Below, piece after piece: positions 34,374 through 43,612 of a DNA stretch of 64,000 nt. Location of the stretch: NCBI GenBank assembly GCA_045578845.1, contig JAZNLA010000045.1, positions 21,791 through 85,790 on the forward strand, given 5' to 3'. The DNA is from UMGS172 sp045578845. GTDB lineage: Bacteria > Bacillota > Clostridia > Oscillospirales > Acutalibacteraceae. The position numbers were made by a program, and so were the translations under genes. Each line of letters opens with the position of its first letter. Position 1 is the stretch's first letter. Below the pieces are notes generated by a model. The model was not told the DNA's origin, made no database searches, and saw only the letters and a program-made list of their open reading frames with translations.

Positions 34374-34415
34374 AAAAAGCACGGCATTTTGATTTTCAAA
34401 ATGCCGTGCCTTTTT
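34374..34415. terminator. Bidirectional terminator after the GGGtGRT gene
   Basis: GCACGGCATTTTGA and its complement form a 14-pair stem around TTT, flanked by A and T runs; it serves the plus-strand pair and the convergent minus-strand operon. Confidence 0.88.
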
Positions 34416-34433
34416 ATATGTTTTGTACGAGTT

Positions 34434-35627
34434 CTATCCCATATGCTTTCCGCCGGAGAAATCGGCATCAACCGTTATTACACAGCGGTATGTGTGGTCG
34501 ATGTCAAGTGCCATTGCCGAGACCGACTGTTTTATCTGTTCCGTTGTCAATTTGCAGTCTTGCGGTACTACAACGTCAAAAATTAAATTATTTTGCTTTT
34601 CGCCTTTGACCATGCGGAAGTCGTGGAGTGTCATGTTTGGGTCAAACTCACGCAATCTGTCCGACATTGCTTTTCTTGCGAAATTAACCGTTTCGTCGTC
34701 GGTCACAATGGGGTCCATGTGTATAACCGCTTCAATGCCGGTAATTTCTTTAATGTCACGTTCACAACGGTCGATTTCTTCATGGCAGTAAAGAATATCA
34801 ATATTTGCGGGCACTTCGACATGAAGTGAAACAAAACTTCTGCCAGGTCCGTAGTTGTGGACTATCATATCATGAATACCCAAGAAATCGGGATTGGCAA
34901 ATACAATATTTTTAATTTTGTCCACCGTTTCGGGCTCGGGGGCTAGTCCTATTAAAGGGTCAAGTGTTTGTTTAACACTTGAAAATCCCGAATACATAAT
35001 AAATAACGAAACCAAAATACCGACTGCGGGGTCTAAATATTTTACAAATGTGTACTGACCGGCAAAGTGGGAAATAAGGCAGACTATGAGTACCGCACCG
35101 GTTGAAATGCAGTCATTAAGCGAGTCAGATGCGGTGGCTATCAAAGCATCGGAATTGATTTTCTTGCCGAGTTTACGGTTAAAAAATGACATCCAAAGTT
35201 TTACCGCTATGGAAACCGCCAAAATGATAAGTACTATTATACTGCTATCGGGTGCAGTCGGGTTTTTAAGTTTTCCTGCCGATTCGCCGAAAAGTTCAAA
35301 ACCTACAATTACTATCAGTACTGAAACAAAGGCCGCCGCCATGTATTCCATTCTGCCGTGACCGAACGGGTGCTCATTGTCGGCAGGCTTTGAGGCGATT
35401 TTGAAACCTAACATTGTAACCACTGACGAGCCCATGTCGGAAAGGTTGTTGAATGCGTCTGCAGTAATGGAAACCGAGCCGGAAATAAGGCCTGCAATCA
35501 GTTTAATTATAAAAAGTACAAGGTTGCAGATTATACCCACAATTCCGCCTAAAAAACCGCATTTTTCACGGTTCTTAGGTGAGTTTATATCGCCTTTTAC
35601 AAAGATTTTAAGTAATAGTGAAGTCAT
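34434..35627 (-). CDS. Cation diffusion facilitator transporter
   Basis: A 397-residue CDF protein that exchanges a divalent metal ion for protons. Helix 2 holds 'SVSITADAFNNLSDMGSSVV' with the D-x-x-x-D metal pair and helix 5 holds 'LIATASDSLNDCISTGAV' with the second pair; both are the DxxxD form usual for zinc, iron or manganese carriers. The histidine-containing 'NEHPFGHGRMEY' loop precedes helix 3. The cytoplasmic C-terminal dimer domain ('HDMIVHNYGPGRSFVSLHVEVPAN') is extended by about 100 residues relative to short family members. Its start shares a base with the ddl stop, so it is the last gene of the abhydrolase-murF-ddl-CDF operon. Confidence 0.92.
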   Translation of the reverse strand: MTSLLLKIFVKGDINSPKNREKCGFLGGIVGIICNLVLFIIKLIAGLISGSVSITADAFNNLSDMGSSVVTMLGFKIASKPADNEHPFGHGRMEYMAAAFVSVLIVIVGFELFGESAGKLKNPTAPDSSIIVLIILAVSIAVKLWMSFFNRKLGKKINSDALIATASDSLNDCISTGAVLIVCLISHFAGQYTFVKYLDPAVGILVSLFIMYSGFSSVKQTLDPLIGLAPEPETVDKIKNIVFANPDFLGIHDMIVHNYGPGRSFVSLHVEVPANIDILYCHEEIDRCERDIKEITGIEAVIHMDPIVTDDETVNFARKAMSDRLREFDPNMTLHDFRMVKGEKQNNLIFDVVVPQDCKLTTEQIKQSVSAMALDIDHTYRCVITVDADFSGGKHMG

Positions 35628-36811
35628 CAGATTTTACCTTTAGAGCCTTTTGCTCCGAAACTGCTTTCGTTTAAGATATTGGTGTCAATAGTGAACATCA
35701 AATTTTCTCTTTCTCTGCGGCGTTTAAAGGCGAGTGAAATGAGTCGGTCTAAAAGTTTAGGATATTTTACACCCGCAGCTTCCCAAAGATAAAACGAAAG
35801 CGAGCCGGGGATTGTGTTTATTTCGTTTACATATACCTTGTCGTTGTTGGCGGTATCTATAAGAAAATCAATTCTTACAACACCTGCGGCACCGATACAT
35901 TTAAAGGTATCTATGGCGATTTGTTTAATTTCGTTTGCTTTGTCAGGTGTTAAATCAGCGGGCAGTTTACGGCTTAAAGAAGCCATACCTTTAGAGCCTG
36001 ACTTTGATGCGTTGGCCTTATATTTATCGTCATATGATAAGATTTTATCGTGCATGACAGGTTCTTCAAGTTCCGATGCTTCGCATTCGTTTTTATCACC
36101 TAAAACCGAACAGTTAATTTCTCTGAGTGCGGTTACGGCGTGTTCGATAAGTACGCGGTCGGCGAAAGAGAATGCTAAGTCGAGTGCCGCTACAAGTTCG
36201 GTGCGGTCATCGACCTTTGAAATGCCGATGCTTGAGCCTAAGTTGGTCGGTTTTACGATTAAGGGGTAGCCGATTTCACTTTCGGCTTTTTCTATAACGC
36301 TGTCGCGGTTAAGCGACCATTCTTTAGAGCCGAAAACAAGTCCAGACAAAACGGGTATTCCGTTTGCTTGTAAAACATTTTTAAAAAGTGATTTATCCAT
36401 GCCGAGTGCCGAAGACATAACGTCGCAACCGACATAAGGAATACCGAACGACTCAAAAAGTCCCTGCAAAGAGCCGTCTTCACAGTTGGTGCCGTGAACG
36501 ATAGGGAATGCGACATCAAACAGTATGGCTTTTTTGCGGAAAGTACCGTCTAAAAATTCCAAACAGCCTCTGCCGTCTTTGGTGGTAACGGCAATCCTGC
36601 GGCCGACCTTCTGGGCTTTGCCCGAAGTTTTAAAGACCTCAATATCGCAAAAACTCGGGTCATAGTAAAACTCACCCGATTTATCCATATATACGGGCAG
36701 TACATTGTATTTTTCTTTTGAGATGTTCCCCATAGCCTGTACAGCCGAGATGATGGAAATTTCATGTTCGACCGAGCGACCGCCGAAAAATACAGCAACA
36801 TTTATATTCAT
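35627..36811 (-). CDS. ddl: D-alanine--D-alanine ligase
   Basis: Ddl makes the D-Ala-D-Ala dipeptide that MurF adds to the wall precursor. The protein (394 residues from the ATG at 36811) opens 'NVAVFFGGRSVEHEISI', with the catalytic glutamate of the HEISI motif, and has the ATP-grasp lysines in 'YPLIVKPTNLGSSIGISKV' and the metal and substrate region 'VVRIDFLI...VYVNEINTIPGSLSFYLW' near the end. I chose the ATG behind AGAGG; the frame extends ten codons upstream without similarity. The C-terminus has about 30 extra residues. It lies 26 bases after murF, consistent with a shared wall-synthesis operon. Confidence 0.93.
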   Translation of the reverse strand: MNINVAVFFGGRSVEHEISIISAVQAMGNISKEKYNVLPVYMDKSGEFYYDPSFCDIEVFKTSGKAQKVGRRIAVTTKDGRGCLEFLDGTFRKKAILFDVAFPIVHGTNCEDGSLQGLFESFGIPYVGCDVMSSALGMDKSLFKNVLQANGIPVLSGLVFGSKEWSLNRDSVIEKAESEIGYPLIVKPTNLGSSIGISKVDDRTELVAALDLAFSFADRVLIEHAVTALREINCSVLGDKNECEASELEEPVMHDKILSYDDKYKANASKSGSKGMASLSRKLPADLTPDKANEIKQIAIDTFKCIGAAGVVRIDFLIDTANNDKVYVNEINTIPGSLSFYLWEAAGVKYPKLLDRLISLAFKRRRERENLMFTIDTNILNESSFGAKGSKGKI

Positions 36812-36837
36812 TAAAAAGGACCTCTTTCCTAATAGTA

Positions 36838-38418
36838 TCAATTTAAATAGTTGTCGGGCAGGTCGTTTTCAAAGAGTATGGCGGTGTTTTGGTCGCACAT
36901 CTTGGAAAACAACTCTTTAGCCTCAAAAAATGATGAAACGATATATAAATTATCGGTATCAAAATCGGTTGATTTGACCCCGTCTGCAATGGGTTTGGAA
37001 CGGTTTTTGCCGACTAAAATTATAATATCGCAATGCTTCGCCGCCTCTTCGCCCAAACGGCGGTTGCATTCGTACTCTTTTTCACCGAGTTCTACGAGTC
37101 CGGGGGTGACGATAATCTTTTTCATACCCTCAAAGCAACCCAAAACCCTTACCGCCTCTAAGCAACCTTCCGGGTTGGAGTTATAGGCATCGTCTATAAG
37201 TACCGAGCCACTGATATACGGTTTCATCTCTAGTCTATGCTCAATGGGTTTGAGTTTAGATACTGCAAATGTAATTTCGGCTGGGGATACATTTAAATCC
37301 AAAGCAACTGCCGCGGCGGCGGTTATGTTTAGTGCATTGTGATTTCCGAGTAATTTTGAAGTTACGGTAAACCTTGTGTTTCCTTTCACAATATCAAGCG
37401 TAAGGCCCAAAGGTGAATATGAAATATTTTCGGCTTTTACCTCGCAGTCACCGACACCGTAGGTTATACAGTCATAAAGACCGCTTTTTTCTTTTATAAT
37501 GGGGTTATCGGTGTTAATGTACATCTTGCCGCCGTTTTTCTTGACGCAGTCGGCAAGTTCAAACTTGGTATCGGCTACCGTTTGAATGTTGCCGAATGTA
37601 TCAAGGTGCTGAGGGCCTACCGAGGTTATAATACCCAAATCAGGGTTGGCGATTTCACAGTCTTCCCTTATGTCACCTTTTCGTTTAGCACCCATTTCAC
37701 ACACAAAAATTTCGGTTTCTGGCCGTAAAAACTTTTTTACCGTTATGACAATGCCCATAGGCGTGTTGTAGTTTTCGGGGGTGATAAGCGTGTTGTACTT
37801 TTCGCTTAAAATTCTGCCCAAAATACACTTTGTACTGGTTTTACCGTAACTGCCGGTAACACCGATTATTTTAAGATTAGGCATGGATTTCAAAATCTTT
37901 TTCGCATCATTTATATAATGGTTTGAAATTGCTTTTTCAATCGGTTTCATTATAAAGAGCGAAGCGGTGACTATAACGGCGGGTAATACTGCCAATGCGT
38001 AAAGTAATGCAGTGAATGTAGGTAAAAAGTAACAAATGGCGGAAATGACGGCAAAAATGCATATTGCAGTGCCAATCATTCGTTTAACCCTTGCTGTAAC
38101 CACTAATTTTTTGATAGATTTCTTGTTTTTCAAAACCGATACAAATGCCAATATAATAGGTAAGAACAATAGGGCACAAAGTATTATAATTGCCGCGGTA
38201 TTGTTTATAAATCTTTCCTTTAATGAAAAGAATAAAACGCCCAAAACGGCAAAGATAATGCGAACAATGTTGGTTGCACCGAAATTGCCTTTGTACCATT
38301 TAAAGTATCTTATAAAGAAATAAGAGTTTTGTTGCAACATCTGAAACTGACGCACCGTCGCAAAATTGCCGCTGATAGCGGCAAACGGAATAAAAATATA
38401 AAGTAAAAAATCAAACAT
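36838..38418 (-). CDS. MurF-like ligase with N-terminal membrane module
   Basis: The C-terminal 350 residues are a Mur ligase: P-loop 'IGVTGSYGKTSTKCILG' at about 185-201, 'TPENYNTPMGIVITV', 'CEMGAKRKGDIREDCEIANPDLGIITSVGPQHLD', and the C-terminal 'VLIDDAYNSNPEGCLEAVRVL' typical of MurF, which adds D-Ala-D-Ala to UDP-MurNAc-tripeptide. The first 155 residues are unlike MurF: they hold about five hydrophobic helices (roughly 3-20, 50-66, 73-95, 113-131, 134-156) where the UDP-substrate domain should be. The enzyme would be bound to the membrane. It lies beside ddl, which makes its likely donor. Whether it is the main MurF or a specialised version, for example acting on a lipid-linked substrate, is open. 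Confidence 0.85.
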   Translation of the reverse strand: MFDFLLYIFIPFAAISGNFATVRQFQMLQQNSYFFIRYFKWYKGNFGATNIVRIIFAVLGVLFFSLKERFINNTAAIIILCALLFLPIILAFVSVLKNKKSIKKLVVTARVKRMIGTAICIFAVISAICYFLPTFTALLYALAVLPAVIVTASLFIMKPIEKAISNHYINDAKKILKSMPNLKIIGVTGSYGKTSTKCILGRILSEKYNTLITPENYNTPMGIVITVKKFLRPETEIFVCEMGAKRKGDIREDCEIANPDLGIITSVGPQHLDTFGNIQTVADTKFELADCVKKNGGKMYINTDNPIIKEKSGLYDCITYGVGDCEVKAENISYSPLGLTLDIVKGNTRFTVTSKLLGNHNALNITAAAAVALDLNVSPAEITFAVSKLKPIEHRLEMKPYISGSVLIDDAYNSNPEGCLEAVRVLGCFEGMKKIIVTPGLVELGEKEYECNRRLGEEAAKHCDIIILVGKNRSKPIADGVKSTDFDTDNLYIVSSFFEAKELFSKMCDQNTAILFENDLPDNYLN

Positions 38419-38427
38419 TATATCACC

Positions 38428-39186
38428 TTATGGAATAAAACTTCTTAAAATTGCGTTCGCTTCAATCGGCCTTTCGACAAACGACCAGTGACCTGTGTTT
38501 TTAATTACACACAGCCCGCAGTCGGGTATGTTTTTTTCGAGTTTTTTCGCCATATAAAGCGGGGTTGCGGTATCGTTCTCACCCCAAATAAGTAAGGTAG
38601 AGGACTTGATTTTATCAATGTACGGCGTCATATCGTGACTTAGAAGTTTAACCATTGTGCTACGCATAACTTCGGGTGCCGTACTGTAGTCGGCAGAGCC
38701 GAAATGATTTCGTGCTTTTTTTAAGGCTTCTTCGCTGTAATTCCTTATAATAGGAAGTTTTAAAAACCACTTAACCGTTTTAAAGGTTGCGATTTTCAAG
38801 GTTTTTTTAAGGTTGAATTTCGGTTTTAACCCCGCACCGTCAATCATAACGATTTTTTTAGGCGATAACAGTCCCAATCCGCAAATTTTCATCATTACTC
38901 TGCAACCGTGCGAGTGGCCTATAAGTATGGGGTTGTCAAGGTTTAAAGTTTGGCAAATTTCTGTTACGAGCGAAACATAATCGTCAATGTCGAGCGGTTT
39001 TTCGGGCAAATCGGATTTTCCGCAGCCGGGGAAATCAATGGCCACTAAATGGCATTTGTCGGCTAAAGCACCCATAACACCGCCCCAAGAGTCGGCCGAG
39101 GCACCCCAACCGTGCAGCAGTAATACATCGGGTCCCGTTCCCGCTTCTTTGTAATGTATTTTCATACCTGCTATTTCAACAAACAA
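38428..39186 (-). CDS. Alpha/beta-fold hydrolase
   Basis: A 252-residue soluble alpha/beta hydrolase. The oxyanion region 'VLLLHGWGASADSWGGV' is near residue 23, the nucleophile serine lies in 'LIGHSHGCRVMM' near residue 94, the acid in 'LLIWGENDTATPLYMA' near 205 and the histidine in 'KNTGHWSFVERP' near 233. The whole triad is intact. The substrate is unknown; esterases, lactonases and C-C hydrolases share this build. It is the first gene of the operon that continues with the membrane MurF-like ligase, ddl and a cation transporter, nine bases before the MurF-like gene. Confidence 0.87.
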   Translation of the reverse strand: MFVEIAGMKIHYKEAGTGPDVLLLHGWGASADSWGGVMGALADKCHLVAIDFPGCGKSDLPEKPLDIDDYVSLVTEICQTLNLDNPILIGHSHGCRVMMKICGLGLLSPKKIVMIDGAGLKPKFNLKKTLKIATFKTVKWFLKLPIIRNYSEEALKKARNHFGSADYSTAPEVMRSTMVKLLSHDMTPYIDKIKSSTLLIWGENDTATPLYMAKKLEKNIPDCGLCVIKNTGHWSFVERPIEANAILRSFIP

Positions 39187-39557
39187 ACCTTGCCACCTAC
39201 CTTAAAATATACATATATAAAACAGTATACCAAATAATTACCGAAAAAAGAAGACTTGTTTTTAAATTTTACGATTTTGCACAAAATTAGCAGTCAAAAG
39301 TAGTATAAAAAGTATTAAAAGGTGAATTTTATATTGTTTCACCTGTGCGGTATATTATTGGTAGGTAAGTCGCATTATCGCAATAGTCAAAATAACCAAT
39401 AAAATAATTTGCAATTCGTCAAAATGCACATTACAAAAAACTTGCAATAATCTATACACTTTGATATAATACAGATAAGAGTGGTGTATTGCCGATATTA
39501 TTCGTTTGTTTCGTTGTGTATGCCATGCTAAGTTTATCTTAAAGGAGATATTTTGTT
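39187..39557. other. Intergenic region between divergent genes
   Basis: This 371-base AT-rich gap holds the promoter of the large surface protein (39442-39470) near its right end and a weak seven-pair hairpin (AGGTGAA/TTCACCT, 39320-39344). I see no ORF with a ribosome site and no RNA gene. A TATACT on the minus strand near 39227 could serve the hydrolase operon but lacks a good -35. Confidence 0.6.
39442..39470 (+). promoter_or_regulatory. Promoter of the large surface protein
   Basis: TTGCAA and TATAAT separated by 17 bases, the same hexamers as the rpsB promoter. The leader would be about 80 bases. Confidence 0.65.
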
Positions 39558-42500
39558 ATGATGAGGACATTCAGAAAAACAATAAGTGTAGTCCTTGCAC
39601 TTACCATTATTGTGTCTTTATGTGTTATTGGCACAATGTCGACCGGTGTTGCTGTAGTTGGTAATGTTGCCGGCACAGGGTCGGTTGTATATGATTTTGA
39701 TAATGCAACTAATCTTGCTGGAGAGGGATTAACTGTTATTACTCAGCAAGTAGGCAATGCCACTGCTGAAGTGGTTACAGATAAGGATAACAGTAACAAC
39801 AAAGTCGTCAAGTTAGATTATAATACATCTACTAATAGCTCAGGTGCTACAAATGGTATATATATTAAGTTGAATAACGAGTTGGGTGTTTTAAGATCCG
39901 GCACTCCGTTAATCATTTCTGTACGTTATAAATTCCTTAAGGATAGCGTATACGAAAAGGCTAATAACGGATATTATTCATTCAGAGGCATTGAGGTTGT
40001 TCGCGGAAAAGAGGAAAGTGACACAGTATCTTTTGTTCCGACGTATGTAGATTCCGGCGTCTATTTTTCAAGTGCTAACAGCGTATATAATTATTATGAT
40101 GAAAGTGTAACTACTGCTTCTGATTGTATTCCGCTCAGTGAAGATACGGAATGGCTCACCTCTACTTTTATGTATAACGGTACTGCTTTAAGCGGAGAAA
40201 AAGCGGACCACAATCAACTTTATATCAGAGTAAGTGCAGAATCGTGGAGAGCAATCAAGAAAACCATTTATATTGATGATGTAACATTAAGTGTATTAAA
40301 CGGCACACCTAGTTATGAAATCAACGAAGCATATAATATAGATTTTAAAAATGCCGATGGTACTAATTGGGAACCTCATTCTGACGCTTTCCTTACCGGT
40401 GTTGTCAGTGGATATGATTTAGCGGCTTCTTCCGCAACAAATGCGGTTGACAGCAAGGTGACAGATAACGGCGTTCAGTTCCAAAACGTTGGTTCTTACC
40501 GTAATCATTTAGCGGTATACGACAATGATATTGGCGGTCATTTCCGCTTAAAAGGTGATACTCTTTATGCTATAACCGTAAAGTATAAGCCTACGGCTGT
40601 TGGCACTGCCGGTTCAATCAAACTTGCATATTCTACCGGTACATCAAGTACTTTCAAGAAGTATTATGAGCCTCTTGAACTTGTTAATCCTGTTTCTAAG
40701 AGTACCGCTACTTCGCGTATGTCTCTTACAAATGTTCATGATTTGAAATATATCGCCGGATCAGGTCAAATCGGTGAATTTACTACTGCTGATGTAAATA
40801 AACCTCTTTCTTTCACAGCAATAGTTGATACATCTGATACATCTACATTCCCCAATGCAGCAAATGCATTTCTTTATTTGACAATGAGTCAGGCTTCTGT
40901 TTCTAATCCTACCACTCTTCTTGTTGAGTCGGTTGATATCGTAGAAGTAAGAGGCTCTGAAGGTGCTGAGAACGCTGCTGTTATTAAGTTTGTAAATAAT
41001 GCTGAACTTAAGGACGGTAAAGATAACCTTCCTATCGGCGGAATTGCAGGTGCATCTGCTATTCTTCCCGATGCAACTACCACAATGGTTGTTGATGATC
41101 CCGAGAAGGCTTTTGCAGGTTGGTATACTGATAAGGAACTCACAAAATCTGTTGGTGCAGACTACAAACCGCAAGCAGGTGTGAATACTCTTTATGCTAA
41201 GTGGAGCACCACATATGTAAATGCTACATTTAATAATTGCGGTGATGTTACAACAACTAAGGTTGCCAGAGGTACTAAACTTACCAGACCTCAAAGTCCT
41301 AAGTCCAATATGTTCTTCGAAGGTTGGTATACAGGACTTGACTTTACAACTAAAGTTACCGAAATAACAGATGACTTGAATGAAAATGTAACTCTTTATG
41401 CTAAGTTTACTTATACATATCTGTCTTTCGACAACGGCGGTATCAGTGATAAAATACACCATAAAGATGTTACTGTAGGCATTGGCAAAGAACCCGGCAC
41501 TGAAAACGGAGTAGCCGTATTGGGTAACAAAGGTTATTCGACTGTTATTGAATTGGCTAATTATGATGATGCAAATGCTCCTATATATAAGATGCCTAAG
41601 ACTAATACAACCTATGAAATAAGTTTCAAGGTTAAGGTTCCTGCAGGTACACCCGCAGGTTATGTACAACTTTCAACAGGTGAAACAGTCAACTATGACC
41701 CCAACAGTTATTCAAGAACTGCTGTTGCCGGAAGTAAATTCGAGTGGACTGCCGACCAAGGTAAAGACGGTATTGGTTGGACTACTATTACTGTTAAGCA
41801 TGTTGTAGGCGACAATTTCTATCGTGAGCGTAAGAACTTCACAAGACAGGATAAATTCTTTATCACATATGTATCTAAAGATGCTGACGGTGTGGATTTC
41901 GGCTCAGGTGTTGAAGGTCTTGTATATCTTGACGATGTTATGATTGGGGAATTTGCCACAGAAGTTCCCGAGGGTGCAGTTGGTATTTTCTATAAAACTA
42001 ACGCACAGGACATCTCTCCGTCGTTCGGATATGCAGGTGATAGATATACCTTCCCCGATAGCCCGACACTCTCTGCTCACAATTTCTTAGGTTGGTATAC
42101 CGATACTAACTTTACCAATAAGTTTACGGCAACAACATTCCCTGAAAAAACAGTTACTCTTTATGCTAAATGGGAAAAGACCGATTGGATATGTGACTAT
42201 GAGTATCCTTATTATGTTGACGGAGCACGTTCTAAACGCTTCTTTGATATAACAGAGCCTAATGGCAATAATATGATTCTCTACAGTTATACTAAGGGTC
42301 TTGAGGCAGGTGCATCTGATAATCTTACTTCACCTGATGCTGCATGGATTAACAGAAGCTATGAGGATTTCTATACATTGCGTCAAGGTGTAGATTATAC
42401 CGTAACCTTTAAGTATAAGATAGAAAAAGTAACTACTTCGGGTACCATTAGCATTATTGCTCACTCCGGCACATATGCATGGAATAACCGTAGATCTCAG

Positions 42501-43472
42501 TCGGCAACTTTAAAATATGAAGAAGCAACAGACGGCTGGCAAGAGGGAACTTTGAAGTTCACTGCTAATATTTTAAATACAGCCGGTAATCGCATTTCGC
42601 TTGGTGTTTCCGGCAATGCTGATATCTATTTTGATGATGTAAAGGTTGACACGAATATTAACTTTGCAAACCTTTACGGATCAAGCATGGTTTTGTTTAA
42701 TACATTAGGCGGCTCAGAGGTTCAGGCAATAGCAGGTGACCCCGGCGATAAGATTACATTACCTGCAGATCCTGTACGTTCCGGTTATAAATTCGCCGGT
42801 TGGTATACTGACGAAAAACTCACTGAAAAATTCACTGATACAGTTTTCGGTGAGGATGCAATAACAACCTTGTATGCTGCTTGGACACTTGGTAAGTTCA
42901 CTGAGAGTTTTGAAGAGTTACCCTTTGACATAACTGCTCAAGGTATATCCGGTGCTTATAAAGTTTATGATAAAACCGTTGAAGGTTTTGATAAAGCAAA
43001 TGTTAAACATTCTGCAACTTCCATCTTCCGTGATGGTACTAAGATCGGTACAAAGGGCTTTACAATCTGCCGTGACGAAAGTCTTGCACTTGGAGAAGGC
43101 GAGCAGTACACCGTTACATTCTATGTTAAACCTACCAATGTGACCGATGCAAACGGAACAATTAATCTTATTGGTATGACCGATAATGTTGGTGTTTCTA
43201 CTGCTGACAGTACAACACTTATTAAAAATGTAAGTGACCTTAAAGTCGGCGAATGGAATAAAATTACATATACCTTCACTGCTAAGGAACCCTACATTGG
43301 TATTTCTACTTCGGCAGGAAATGATATGTACTTTGATGACTTCACTGTAACGCTTGTTGGTTATACCGGCTCTGCTACAGGTGATACATCTGTAAGTCCT
43401 CTTGTTGTAATGTTGATGGTTATCCTCTCTGCAGGTGCTCTCACTGTTACAGGCAAAAAGATTTTCGGTTAA
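39558..43472 (+). CDS. Large cell-surface protein with InlB-type B repeats and CBM-like modules
   Basis: A 1304-residue exported protein. Residues 1-30 form a signal peptide (basic start, hydrophobic core, small residues). Four InlB/Flg_new-type B repeats recur, each with 'F-x-GWYTD' in the middle and 'TLYAKW' or similar at the end, at about residues 495-550, 553-616, 811-874 and 1050-1114. Between them lie five blocks of 170-210 residues with beta-rich jelly-roll style, ending in 'IYIDDVTL', 'VYLDDVMIG', 'IYFDDVKV' or 'YFDDFTVT', as in carbohydrate-binding modules. The C-terminus has GDTS, a hydrophobic helix and a basic end without LPxTG, probably a membrane anchor. Role: likely adhesion or glycan binding. 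It has its own promoter, RBS and terminator. Confidence 0.85.
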   Translation: MMRTFRKTISVVLALTIIVSLCVIGTMSTGVAVVGNVAGTGSVVYDFDNATNLAGEGLTVITQQVGNATAEVVTDKDNSNNKVVKLDYNTSTNSSGATNGIYIKLNNELGVLRSGTPLIISVRYKFLKDSVYEKANNGYYSFRGIEVVRGKEESDTVSFVPTYVDSGVYFSSANSVYNYYDESVTTASDCIPLSEDTEWLTSTFMYNGTALSGEKADHNQLYIRVSAESWRAIKKTIYIDDVTLSVLNGTPSYEINEAYNIDFKNADGTNWEPHSDAFLTGVVSGYDLAASSATNAVDSKVTDNGVQFQNVGSYRNHLAVYDNDIGGHFRLKGDTLYAITVKYKPTAVGTAGSIKLAYSTGTSSTFKKYYEPLELVNPVSKSTATSRMSLTNVHDLKYIAGSGQIGEFTTADVNKPLSFTAIVDTSDTSTFPNAANAFLYLTMSQASVSNPTTLLVESVDIVEVRGSEGAENAAVIKFVNNAELKDGKDNLPIGGIAGASAILPDATTTMVVDDPEKAFAGWYTDKELTKSVGADYKPQAGVNTLYAKWSTTYVNATFNNCGDVTTTKVARGTKLTRPQSPKSNMFFEGWYTGLDFTTKVTEITDDLNENVTLYAKFTYTYLSFDNGGISDKIHHKDVTVGIGKEPGTENGVAVLGNKGYSTVIELANYDDANAPIYKMPKTNTTYEISFKVKVPAGTPAGYVQLSTGETVNYDPNSYSRTAVAGSKFEWTADQGKDGIGWTTITVKHVVGDNFYRERKNFTRQDKFFITYVSKDADGVDFGSGVEGLVYLDDVMIGEFATEVPEGAVGIFYKTNAQDISPSFGYAGDRYTFPDSPTLSAHNFLGWYTDTNFTNKFTATTFPEKTVTLYAKWEKTDWICDYEYPYYVDGARSKRFFDITEPNGNNMILYSYTKGLEAGASDNLTSPDAAWINRSYEDFYTLRQGVDYTVTFKYKIEKVTTSGTISIIAHSGTYAWNNRRSQSATLKYEEATDGWQEGTLKFTANILNTAGNRISLGVSGNADIYFDDVKVDTNINFANLYGSSMVLFNTLGGSEVQAIAGDPGDKITLPADPVRSGYKFAGWYTDEKLTEKFTDTVFGEDAITTLYAAWTLGKFTESFEELPFDITAQGISGAYKVYDKTVEGFDKANVKHSATSIFRDGTKIGTKGFTICRDESLALGEGEQYTVTFYVKPTNVTDANGTINLIGMTDNVGVSTADSTTLIKNVSDLKVGEWNKITYTFTAKEPYIGISTSAGNDMYFDDFTVTLVGYTGSATGDTSVSPLVVMLMVILSAGALTVTGKKIFG

Positions 43473-43486
43473 TTCAAAAAACTAAT

Positions 43487-43522
43487 AAAAGACGAGATGA
43501 GTAATCATCTCGTCTTTTTTAC
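43487..43522 (+). terminator. Terminator after the surface protein
   Basis: A 14-pair stem (AAAAGACGAGATGA and complement) around GTAA, ending in a run of T. Confidence 0.85.
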
Positions 43523-43531
43523 TCACTGTAA

Positions 43532-43560
43532 TTGACTTTTTTTAGTAGTTGTAGTATACT
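43532..43560 (+). promoter_or_regulatory. Promoter of dapF-dapL
   Basis: TTGACT and TATACT with a 17-base spacer, 53 bases before dapF. Confidence 0.65.
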
Positions 43561-43612
43561 TGTAAATAATATTGCTCGAATTATGTCAGAAGACAAAGAA
43601 GGTTAATTATTT

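Noticed and set aside
40761..41669. A 302-residue open frame on the minus strand within the surface protein gene
   Set aside because: It has no ribosome site and no recognisable domain, and lies opposite a clear coding sequence; the opposite-strand frame stays open because of the codon bias of the real gene.
39558..43472. Sortase anchoring of the large surface protein
   Set aside because: No LPxTG-like motif is present before the C-terminal helix; only GDTS and a basic end are seen.
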